This document shows positions 1 through 6,111 of a stretch of 11,549 bases of DNA, one piece after another; positions within the stretch are counted from its first letter, which is position 1, and each line of letters begins with the position of its first letter. The notes beneath the pieces were generated by a model. That model searched no databases. It was not told the DNA's origin and worked only from the letters and a program-made list of their open reading frames with translations. The DNA is taken from assembly GCA_016931015.1 (NCBI GenBank), contig JAFGFP010000098.1:1-11549 (forward strand), read 5' to 3'. The DNA comes from Dehalococcoidales bacterium. Its GTDB lineage: Bacteria > Chloroflexota > Dehalococcoidia > Dehalococcoidales > UBA5760. The position numbers were made by a program, and so were the translations under genes.

Positions 1-945
1 AAGACCGCCGCCCAGATTGACGAGGTGGTTTTGGTGGGCGGGCAGACCCGAATGCCCCTGGTTCAGGAAAAGGTAAAACAGTTCTTCGGTAAGGAGGCCC
101 ACAAGGGGGTCAACCCCGACGAAGTGGTCGCCGTCGGCGCCGCCATCCAGGCCGGAGTCCTTAAGGGCGAGGTCAAGGACGTGCTGCTGCTCGACGTAAC
201 GCCGCTTACCTTGGGCATCGAGACCCTGGGCGGGGTAGCGACCCCGCTTATCCCGCGCAACACCACCATCCCCACCTCCAAGAGCCAGATATTCTCCACG
301 GCGGCCGATAACCAGCCCGGCGTCGAGATTCACGTGCTCCAGGGGGAACGCCCCATGGCGGCGGACAACCGGACCCTGGGACGTTTCATGCTCGACGGCA
401 TCCTGCCGGCGCCGAGGGGTATGCCCCAGATTGAGGTTACCTTCGACATCGACGCTAACGGCATCCTGAGCGTTAAGGCCCACGACAAGGGCACCGGCCG
501 GGAACAGAAAATCACCATCACGGCCTCAAGCGGCCTCTCCAAGGAAGAGGTAAACAAGATGCAGCATGAGGCCGAGGCACACGCCGCCGAGGACAGTAAG
601 CGGCGCGACGAAATCGAGGCCCGTAACATCGCGGATACCCTGGCCTACACCGCGGAAAAGACGCTGCGGGAGCATAAGGACAAGATACCGGCCGACCTGA
701 ATAAGGAGGCGGAGGACAAGATAGCCGCCCTGCGCTCGGCGCTACAGGGCAGCGACACCGAGGCTATCCGTCAGGCGACCCAGGGGCTAAACGAAACCAT
801 GCAGAAGATAGGCTCGGCCGTCTACCAGCAGCAGCCCCCACCGGGCCCCGAAGCACCACCACCGCCACCACCGGAGGGGGAAGCCCCACCCGAGAAAGAG
901 GGCGGTGACGAGGGCACTGTGGAGGGCGAGTTTAGAGAGGTGTAA
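1..945 (+). CDS. dnaK: Chaperone protein DnaK (Hsp70), 3' part
   Basis: This is the C-terminal 314 residues of DnaK; the reading frame is open from the first base, so the 5' end lies outside the window. DnaK is the ATP-driven cytosolic chaperone that works with DnaJ and GrpE. The fragment starts in the last part of the ATPase domain (VVLVGGQTRMP, then NPDEVVAVGAAIQAG). The interdomain linker VLLLDVTPLTLGIET begins near fragment residue 61. The beta substrate-binding domain follows (NTTIPTSKSQIFSTAADNQ, then FDIDANGILSVKA), and then the charged helical lid. By comparison with E. coli DnaK roughly 330 residues are missing. The tail is odd: after the lid, fragment residues 279-300 are largely proline and glutamate, and the protein ends EGEFREV, a loose match to the usual acidic DnaK end. 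dnaJ follows 201 bases downstream on the same strand. The identification is certain; the role of the proline-rich tail is unknown. Confidence 0.98.
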   Translation, partial: KTAAQIDEVVLVGGQTRMPLVQEKVKQFFGKEAHKGVNPDEVVAVGAAIQAGVLKGEVKDVLLLDVTPLTLGIETLGGVATPLIPRNTTIPTSKSQIFSTAADNQPGVEIHVLQGERPMAADNRTLGRFMLDGILPAPRGMPQIEVTFDIDANGILSVKAHDKGTGREQKITITASSGLSKEEVNKMQHEAEAHAAEDSKRRDEIEARNIADTLAYTAEKTLREHKDKIPADLNKEAEDKIAALRSALQGSDTEAIRQATQGLNETMQKIGSAVYQQQPPPGPEAPPPPPPEGEAPPEKEGGDEGTVEGEFREV

Positions 946-969
946 GCAGATATAATTTACTGTGCTCCT

Positions 970-999
970 TTGCCAGGGAGTTTAGAAACAGGCTATAGT
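970..999 (+). promoter_or_regulatory. Possible sigma-70 type promoter ahead of dnaJ
   Basis: TTGCCA (970-975) and TATAGT (994-999) are separated by 18 bases, each matching its consensus hexamer at five of six positions. Transcription would begin near 1006, giving dnaJ a leader of about 140 bases that includes the palindromic element. This would let dnaJ be expressed apart from dnaK. It is only a motif match; no CIRCE-type inverted repeat is seen in this spacer. Confidence 0.35.
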
Positions 1000-1054
1000 A
1001 AAGACAGGGCTACCGCTTCTCCGGCTCGGTCCGGGAAAGGGTAGGATTACTAAA

Positions 1055-1136
1055 AGGGGGATTTAGAGAGGGACAAAGCCCCTCTTATACCTAATCCCCC
1101 TCTCCTTTGAAGGAGAGGGGGACACAGGGGGTGAGG
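1055..1136 (+). repeat. Nested palindromic element in the dnaK-dnaJ spacer
   Basis: Two inverted repeats share one C-tract. The first runs 1055-1101: AGGGGGATTTAG (1055-1066) pairs with CTAATCCCCCT (1091-1101) with one bulged T, and inside it AGAGGG (1067-1072) pairs with CCCTCT (1080-1085). The second is a perfect 12-base inverted repeat, CCCCCTCTCCTT (1096-1107) with AAGGAGAGGGGG (1110-1121). Both hairpins need 1096-1101, so they cannot form together. A further GGGGG (1127-1131) leads into GTGAGG, which includes the dnaJ Shine-Dalgarno region. No T-tract follows, so it is not a classical intrinsic terminator. The nested shape resembles dispersed REP or MITE-like intergenic repeats; a cis-acting RNA switch is the alternative. 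The structure is directly visible; its function is inference. Confidence 0.7.
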
Positions 1137-1146
1137 TAGAAGATAA

Positions 1147-2214
1147 ATGCCAGCTAAGCGGGACTATTACGAAGTCCTCGGTATTCGCAGGGACGCCAGC
1201 AACGAGGAGGTAAAGAGGGCCTTCCGTAAGCTCGCCTTTGAATATCACCCGGACCACAACCGTAACGGGGACGCCGAGGAGAAGTTCAAAGAGGTAAACG
1301 AGGCTTACCAGGTGCTCTCCGACCCGGACAAGCGCGCCGCCTATGACCAGTTCGGTCACGGGGGCACCGACGGCTTCTTCGGGCGCGGATTCGAGGGCTT
1401 CGAATTCGGCGGCTTCGGCGATATCTTCGATGCCTTTTTCGGCGGCGCCACGACCACGGCCCGCCGCGGTCCCCGGCGCGGCAGCGACCTCTCCTACCAG
1501 ACATATATTACCTTCGAGGAAGCCGCCTTCGGCTGCGAGAAGGAAATCAGTATTCTGCGCACCGAGGCCTGCGCCACCTGCCAGGGCACCGGCTCGAAGC
1601 CGGGCAGCCGGGCCACCAAGTGCCCCAGCTGTAACGGCGCGGGACAGGTGCGCCGCGTGCAGCAGAGTATCTTCGGCCGCTTCACCAACATCGCTACCTG
1701 TCCTCAGTGCCACGGCGAGGGCAGCATCATCACCGACCCCTGTCCCCACTGCCGGGGCACGGGCAAGGAGAGGCGCGAGCGGCGCATCTCGGTTAAGATT
1801 CCGGCCGGGGTGGATAACGGCACCCAGGTACGTCTCAAGGGTGAAGGCGAGCTCGGGGAGCGGGGCGGCCCTCCCGGCGACCTCTACGTCTCCCTGGCCG
1901 TAAAGCCGCATGAGCTCTTCGTCCGGGACGGGGACAACGTTATCTACCAGCTAGCGATTAACTTCGCCCAGGCCGCCCTGGGCACCGAAATCGAGGTGCC
2001 CACCCTGGAAGGCGATACCAAGCTCAAGCTGCCGGCCGGCAGCCAGACCGGCGACGAGTTCAAGCTCAAGCACAAGGGTATCCCGCACCTGCGCGGGCGG
2101 GGGCGGGGCGACCAGTTAGTCCGGCTGCGGGTGGTTACCCCCAAGCACCTGACTAAAGAACAGCGCCGCCTGTTCGAGAAGCTGTCGGAGACCATGAAGC
2201 CAGACCGGAAATAG
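1147..2214 (+). CDS. dnaJ: Chaperone protein DnaJ (Hsp40)
   Basis: DnaJ is the co-chaperone that delivers substrates to DnaK and stimulates its ATPase. All domains of a type I DnaJ are present in 355 residues. The J domain (about 5-70) has the HPD motif at 34-36. A Gly/Phe-rich stretch follows at about 72-100 (FFGRGFEGFEFGGFGDIFD). The zinc domain has four CxxCxGxG repeats starting at Cys142, Cys159, Cys185 and Cys199. After these come the C-terminal substrate-binding beta domains (KIPAGVDNGTQVRLKGEGE, later GIPHLRGRGRGDQ). The length is close to the usual 350-380. The ATG start is supported by GAGGT at 1133-1137, nine bases upstream, and by the standard family N-terminus KRDYYEVLG. The neighbour dnaK confirms the role. 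It converges on gpsA, whose stop lies 62 bases away. A long antisense open frame across this gene is a GC-bias shadow. Confidence 0.98.
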   Translation: MPAKRDYYEVLGIRRDASNEEVKRAFRKLAFEYHPDHNRNGDAEEKFKEVNEAYQVLSDPDKRAAYDQFGHGGTDGFFGRGFEGFEFGGFGDIFDAFFGGATTTARRGPRRGSDLSYQTYITFEEAAFGCEKEISILRTEACATCQGTGSKPGSRATKCPSCNGAGQVRRVQQSIFGRFTNIATCPQCHGEGSIITDPCPHCRGTGKERRERRISVKIPAGVDNGTQVRLKGEGELGERGGPPGDLYVSLAVKPHELFVRDGDNVIYQLAINFAQAALGTEIEVPTLEGDTKLKLPAGSQTGDEFKLKHKGIPHLRGRGRGDQLVRLRVVTPKHLTKEQRRLFEKLSETMKPDRK

Positions 2215-2276
2215 AGGGAAAGGCGAGCGCTACCTCAGGGGTTTTCTTATCCGCAAGAGTAAGGCCGATGCCGGAT
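2215..2276. other. Convergent intergenic region, no clear terminator
   Basis: These 62 bases separate the stops of dnaJ (plus) and gpsA (minus). I looked for a bidirectional terminator. The only structure is a weak imperfect stem, CTTATC with GAGTAAG (about 2246-2263), with TTTT before it rather than after it on the plus strand. Neither transcript has a convincing intrinsic terminator here, so the 3' ends may overlap or depend on Rho. Confidence 0.4.
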
Positions 2277-3323
2277 TTAGTCGTGCTTCCGGTTCAGGGA
2301 GAAGTCGGAGAAAGCCCAGTTCTGTCCCGCCAGCTCGTGGCTGGCATCGGACGAGGTAATCTCAGCGACCACCTGCCTCGGGTGTACCCCCTCGAACAAG
2401 ACCTGGTATATCTTCTCCGTAACCGGCATCCCCAGACGGTGCTGCCGGGCCAAATCCCGGGCGGCCACGGTGGTGCTCACCCCCTCGGCGATACCGGTCA
2501 TGGAGGCGGTTATCTCCTTCAGGGGACGCCCCTTAGCCAGCTCCGCACCGAGGTAGTGGTTACGGCTCAGCGGACTGGCGCAGGTAGCGATAGTATCCCC
2601 CAGACCGGCTAGACCGGTAAAGGTGAGCGGATGGGCCCCCAGAGCCACCCCCAGAGCCGTTATCTCAATCAGACCGCGGGTAACAAAGGCCGCCTTGGTA
2701 TTGTCACCGAAGCCGAGCCCGTCAACCATGCCGGCCCCCAGGGCGATAATGTTCTTCAGCGCCCCCGCCAGCTCGACCCCGATGACGTCGGTATTGGTGT
2801 AGATACAGAAATTACCCGTGGAGAGCAGCTTCTGGGCCCTCACGGCGACGGCTTCGCTCTCGGCGGCTATCACAGTCGCCGCCGGTAAATCATGCACAAT
2901 CTCGCGGGAGAGGTTAGGGCCGGAAAGGACACAGATATTAGAATGAAACTCGGGGGCTATCTCCTCGGCGATTACCTGGCTCATGCGCTTGTTGCTCTCC
3001 AGCTCCAGGCCCTTGGCGGCACTCACCACCAGCATCCCGCCAGTGAGATAGTCCTTAACCAGGCTGACGTTACGCCGCATCGCCTGAGAGGGCACGGCCA
3101 GAATCACCGCCTGCGCCGAAGCCAGGGCCTCGCTCAGGAAGCTGGTAACGGATAGCTGCGGGGGAAAGCTAAATGTCCGCCCGGCACCAGACCTACCCTC
3201 TCTCAGCTCGACAGCCTCAGCCTCGGTTCGAGCCCACAGGGCGACCCTCCGTCCCTTTCTGGCCAGCACCAAGCCCAGGGTCTTCCCCCAGCTCGTGGTA
3301 CCAATTACGGCTATCTCGGGCAT
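2277..3323 (-). CDS. gpsA: Glycerol-3-phosphate dehydrogenase [NAD(P)+]
   Basis: This cytosolic enzyme reduces dihydroxyacetone phosphate to sn-glycerol 3-phosphate, the backbone for phospholipids. The 348 residues fit the family (about 330-350). An N-terminal Rossmann domain begins MPEIAVIGTTSWG, followed by LAVPSQAMR (75-83), SAAKGLE (101-107) and LSGPNLSREI (133-142). The C-terminal helical domain carries the lysine of GALKNIIALGAG (Lys190), GDNTKAAFVTRG (207-217), the GLAGLGD loop (237-243) and SRNHYLG (253-259). One oddity is that the nucleotide loop is G-T-T-S-W-G at 8-13, where most members have G-x-G-x-W-G, so the second glycine is Thr10. The start is set by the Rossmann beta strand beginning at residue 3; no strong ribosome binding site is seen. 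It lies 51 bases after plsY, the next enzyme in the pathway, on the same strand. Identification is secure. Confidence 0.96.
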   Translation of the reverse strand: MPEIAVIGTTSWGKTLGLVLARKGRRVALWARTEAEAVELREGRSGAGRTFSFPPQLSVTSFLSEALASAQAVILAVPSQAMRRNVSLVKDYLTGGMLVVSAAKGLELESNKRMSQVIAEEIAPEFHSNICVLSGPNLSREIVHDLPAATVIAAESEAVAVRAQKLLSTGNFCIYTNTDVIGVELAGALKNIIALGAGMVDGLGFGDNTKAAFVTRGLIEITALGVALGAHPLTFTGLAGLGDTIATCASPLSRNHYLGAELAKGRPLKEITASMTGIAEGVSTTVAARDLARQHRLGMPVTEKIYQVLFEGVHPRQVVAEITSSDASHELAGQNWAFSDFSLNRKHD

Positions 3324-3374
3324 AGGCGATAATACCTTCGTCGCTTCGGGTGCAGAGTCATAAGAGGCGGGGAG

Positions 3375-4037
3375 CTAAGTCCTTAGCTTAGCCTTCTCAC
3401 CCAGCCGGCGCTCCTTACCGGAGAGCAGGCGACTGATATTGTCCCGATGCATGATAATAATGGCTACGGAGCCAACTAAAGCGTAAATCAGATATTCCAG
3501 TGGAAACCGATTGAAAATAGTGAGCGGCACCAGTACCACATAGGTACCTACCACAGCGGAGATGGAAGCCAGAGAGACGAACTTGGTGAGTCCGGCGCCG
3601 ATGATGAATATCTCGCCGCCGAACAAGGCCACCGGAGGAAACAGGGCGGCCATACCCCCGAAAAAGGTAGCCACCCCCCTGCCACCACCGCGAAACCTGA
3701 GAAATACCGACCGGTTGTGCCCGGCCATAGCCGCCAGCGCGGCGATAACCTGGGCCGCGAGCACCCCCCAGTGAACCCCGTTCACCACCAGATAGTCCCG
3801 GCCCACAATCAGCCCGGCAAGGAGCACCGCCCCGGTCCCCTTAATCAGGTCTAAGAAAAAGACCAGCGCCGCCGCCTTGCCGCCGGCCGTCCTGAGCACG
3901 TTGGTCGTGCCCATCCGGCCGCTGCCATACTGCCTGACGTCCACTCCAGACATGCGCCGGCCGACTATTATCCCGAAGGGAATAGAACCCAACAGGTAGC
4001 CAACTATCCCGACAAGAGCGAACTTAGCAGCTATCAT
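3375..4037 (-). CDS. plsY: Acyl-phosphate:glycerol-3-phosphate acyltransferase PlsY
   Basis: PlsY is an integral membrane enzyme that transfers an acyl group from acyl phosphate to sn-glycerol 3-phosphate, making lysophosphatidic acid, the first committed phospholipid step. The 220 residues are mostly hydrophobic membrane segments. The PlsY motifs are present in order: YLLGSIPFG near the N-terminus, the SGRMGTTN loop (39-46), DLIKG (63-67), GHNRSVFLRF (106-115) with FRGGGRGVAT (115-124), and the cytosolic tail HRDNISRLLSGKE (197-209). The usual glycine/lysine loop is F-K-G-G-K-G-V-A-T; here both lysines are replaced and a residue is added, a mild departure. The ATG overlaps the der stop by four bases (ATGA, 4034-4037 on the minus strand), which suggests translational coupling. 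gpsA, which supplies the substrate, follows 51 bases later. Identification is secure. Confidence 0.96.
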   Translation of the reverse strand: MIAAKFALVGIVGYLLGSIPFGIIVGRRMSGVDVRQYGSGRMGTTNVLRTAGGKAAALVFFLDLIKGTGAVLLAGLIVGRDYLVVNGVHWGVLAAQVIAALAAMAGHNRSVFLRFRGGGRGVATFFGGMAALFPPVALFGGEIFIIGAGLTKFVSLASISAVVGTYVVLVPLTIFNRFPLEYLIYALVGSVAIIIMHRDNISRLLSGKERRLGEKAKLRT

Positions 4038-5347
4038 GACTCTTCCCTCGCTCTAAAGACAAAGCGCAGCGGCGTACCGCCAAAGCCAAAAGCCCGGCGC
4101 AGCCGGTTCTCCAGATAGCGCTGGTAGGAGAAGTGCACCAGCTGAGGGTAATTAACGAAAAAGACAAAGGTCGGCGGGTTTACCTCGGCCTGAGTGGCGT
4201 AGAGAACCTTGAGCTGGCGGCCGCCCTTCCGGGGTAAGCCGTGAGAGGCCACCGCCTCCTGAACGACGCTGTTAACCATTGCGGTAGACAGGCGTTTGAG
4301 CCTTTCTTTAAATATCCGAACCACCTGAGGCATTATCTTATCCACCCCCCGCCCGAGCTTCGCCGAAGTAAAGAGCACCGGGGCATGAGCCATAAAACGG
4401 AACTGACCTCTGACGTAGCGCTCACCCTCGGCGGTACTAACTCCCTCGACCAGGTCCCACTTGTTAACTATGATTATAATCCCTTTCGCCGCCTGCTGGA
4501 TATAGCCCGCAATGTGCGTATCCTGAGCGGCGACCATCTGCTCCGCATCCAACACCAGTAGCGCGATATCGGCCCGCTCAATAGCCTTAAGCGCCCGGAT
4601 GACGCTGTACTGTCCCACCCCACCACCTACCCGTCCCCGACGCTTGATACCGGCCGTATCAATAAGTAGCACACTTCTACCCTCAAAGTCAACCAGGGTG
4701 TCTATGGCATCCCGGGTCGTACCCGGCGCATCGTCGACAATAGCCCGCTCGCCGCCCAGAAGCGCGTTAAGGAGCGTTGACTTGCCCACGTTGGGCCGGC
4801 CGACAATGGCGACCTTAATCGCCTCCGGCCCGACGCTTACCGGCGACGGCGGCGGCAGGAGCGAGACGACCCTGTCCACCAGCTCGGGGATACCCCGCCC
4901 GTGATAGGCGCTAATTGCCACCGGCTCTCCCAACCCCAACTCGTAGAACTCCACCACCCCACCCTCAGCGCGGGGGTTATCCGCCTTGTTAGCCGCCAGC
5001 ACCACGGGCTTACTCGTCTTACGCAGCCGGTCGGCTATCTCCAAGTCGGCGGGGGTCACCCCGTCCCTGACGTCGGTGAGAAAGATAATGGCATCCGCCT
5101 CCTGAGTAGCCACCTCGACCTGCTCGTTAACCACCTGGGCCATGGCGGAGGCGGGGCCCAGCTCCAGGCCGCCCGTATCCACCACGGTGAACCCGGTCTC
5201 AGCCAGGCTGACGTCGGCCATGATGCGGTCGCGGGTCGTCCCCGGCACATCGTCAACGATGGCTATCCGCTTACCCGCCAGGCGGTTAAGCAGAGTGGAC
5301 TTACCCACGTTCTGCCGACCGACAATGGCCACAATCGGCTTACTCAT
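4034..5347 (-). CDS. der: Ribosome biogenesis GTPase Der (EngA)
   Basis: Der is an essential bacterial GTPase that acts in late assembly of the 50S ribosomal subunit. It has the diagnostic two tandem GTPase domains. Domain 1 has GRQNVGKS (10-17), PGTTRD (35-40), DTGG (57-60) and NKAD (120-123). Domain 2 has GRPNVGKS (183-190), PGTTRD (208-213), DTAGIKRR (230-237) and NKWD (295-298). A KH-like C-terminal domain occupies about 350-437. The 437 residues match the family. Two small departures are Gln in place of Pro in the first P-loop, and a glycine-rich GGGVGQYS segment after switch II of domain 2. The ATG is preceded by AGAGGT on the minus strand (5355-5360) with seven bases between. It sits 96 bases after the 217-residue membrane protein and overlaps plsY by four bases. 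Confidence 0.98.
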   Translation of the reverse strand: MSKPIVAIVGRQNVGKSTLLNRLAGKRIAIVDDVPGTTRDRIMADVSLAETGFTVVDTGGLELGPASAMAQVVNEQVEVATQEADAIIFLTDVRDGVTPADLEIADRLRKTSKPVVLAANKADNPRAEGGVVEFYELGLGEPVAISAYHGRGIPELVDRVVSLLPPPSPVSVGPEAIKVAIVGRPNVGKSTLLNALLGGERAIVDDAPGTTRDAIDTLVDFEGRSVLLIDTAGIKRRGRVGGGVGQYSVIRALKAIERADIALLVLDAEQMVAAQDTHIAGYIQQAAKGIIIIVNKWDLVEGVSTAEGERYVRGQFRFMAHAPVLFTSAKLGRGVDKIMPQVVRIFKERLKRLSTAMVNSVVQEAVASHGLPRKGGRQLKVLYATQAEVNPPTFVFFVNYPQLVHFSYQRYLENRLRRAFGFGGTPLRFVFRAREES

Positions 5348-5386
5348 ACTATAAACCTCTAAGACAATAACACCCCGCCAGCCAGT

Positions 5387-5420
5387 CTCCCTCTCGCAAG
5401 CGAAAGGGTAGCTCAGGGAG
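5387..5420 (-). repeat. Palindromic element upstream of der, like the one before dnaJ
   Basis: On the plus strand CCCTCTCGC (5389-5397) is followed by AA and GCGAAAGGG (5400-5408). The arms match except at one position, which is a G-U wobble in the minus-strand RNA and a C-A mismatch in plus-strand RNA, so the hairpin is better formed in the operon transcript. A second complement, CTCCCT (5387-5392) with AGGGAG (5415-5420), competes for part of the same arm. No T-tract follows, so a terminator is unlikely. CCCTCTC, then a palindrome, then a CAGGG tail, recalls the element at 1096-1131. Confidence 0.55.
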
Positions 5421-5443
5421 GCCGGGGTAGCTAATACGCTATT

Positions 5444-6097
5444 TTACGACGCTATCTCCTGGGCGAACCGGATACTGGGGGGCTCAATCTCGGTGCGGGT
5501 AATCTTCCTCAAATCGCTAATCGTGTCCCGGAACTCCTGGGCAAAGGCGTTATACTCCATCACCATGCGGCCGTACTGGTCTTTCGTCTCCTGGGGTAGC
5601 TCCACCTTGCCGGCTATTTCGCAGAACTGCTCGATGAACTCATAGTAGTGGTTATTCACCAGCCACAGCTCGTTGAGGTAGATGTAGAGGTAAGCCTGAG
5701 GGCGGCCGCTCCTGACATCACTCTCGATGCGGTTAATGAAGCTATCGCACCAGGTGTTGAAAACCCGCTTCGCCATATCGCAGGCCCGCGCCCAGTCCCA
5801 AAGCTTGGGGTTCTCCACGGTGAAGAGAGTATCGATAATGGCAAAGATAGAGAGCGAGGAATCGCCCATGAAGCGGCGGGTAAAATAGCCGGCCATCTGT
5901 CTCAGCCGGGAGAGCGAAAGCTCCAGCCGCTGCCTCTTGCTACTGGTCACCGCCACCACCAGCCCGCTAACCAGAATGGCAATCAGGATGGGGGCCAGGG
6001 CGGAGATGGGCCACTGATTTACCACACCGACCAGCGCTATCACGGTGATAACGATGGGCCACCAGAGCCAGCTAGCCATATTTCTCGATACGTTCAT
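5444..6097 (-). CDS. Unrecognised membrane protein, 217 residues
   Basis: I do not recognise this family. Two hydrophobic segments lie at the N-terminus, about residues 10-27 (tryptophan-rich WLWWPIV at its start) and 31-50. A short loop (NQWP) separates them and positive residues (KRQR, 54-57) follow, so the second segment probably ends on the cytoplasmic side. The remaining 160 or so residues are polar and look mostly helical, with many aromatic residues (YLYIYLNELWLVNNHYYEF) and a charged helical C-terminal part. No catalytic motif, cysteine cluster or signal cleavage site is evident. The ATG is preceded by a strong GGGGGAGG on the minus strand (6101-6108) only three bases away, a tight spacing. 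It starts 14 bases after argF ends, so the two are very likely cotranscribed; der follows after 96 bases. Coding status is supported by the tight spacing and by protein-like composition. Confidence 0.8.
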   Translation of the reverse strand: MNVSRNMASWLWWPIVITVIALVGVVNQWPISALAPILIAILVSGLVVAVTSSKRQRLELSLSRLRQMAGYFTRRFMGDSSLSIFAIIDTLFTVENPKLWDWARACDMAKRVFNTWCDSFINRIESDVRSGRPQAYLYIYLNELWLVNNHYYEFIEQFCEIAGKVELPQETKDQYGRMVMEYNAFAQEFRDTISDLRKITRTEIEPPSIRFAQEIAS

Positions 6098-6111
6098 TTG
6101 CCTCCCCCTTG

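Noticed and set aside
951..956. TATAAT just after the dnaK stop
   Set aside because: No TGn extension precedes it and no acceptable -35 lies 16-18 bases upstream; the pair at 970-999 is a better candidate.
1096..1121. Intrinsic terminator after dnaK
   Set aside because: The hairpin is strong but is followed by GACACAGGGGG, not a T-tract, and it lies close to the dnaJ start.
1063..1911. Antisense open frame of 282 codons across dnaJ
   Set aside because: It is opposite clear dnaJ coding sequence, has Ala/Gly/Val-rich composition typical of an antisense frame in GC-rich DNA, and matches no family.
2240..2265. Possible intrinsic terminator between dnaJ and gpsA
   Set aside because: The stem is short and imperfect and the T-run is on the wrong side for the plus strand; on the minus strand the stem is followed by A, not T.
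4901..5362. Plus-strand open frame opposite the start of der
   Set aside because: It lies fully over der GTPase domain 1, with no family resemblance.
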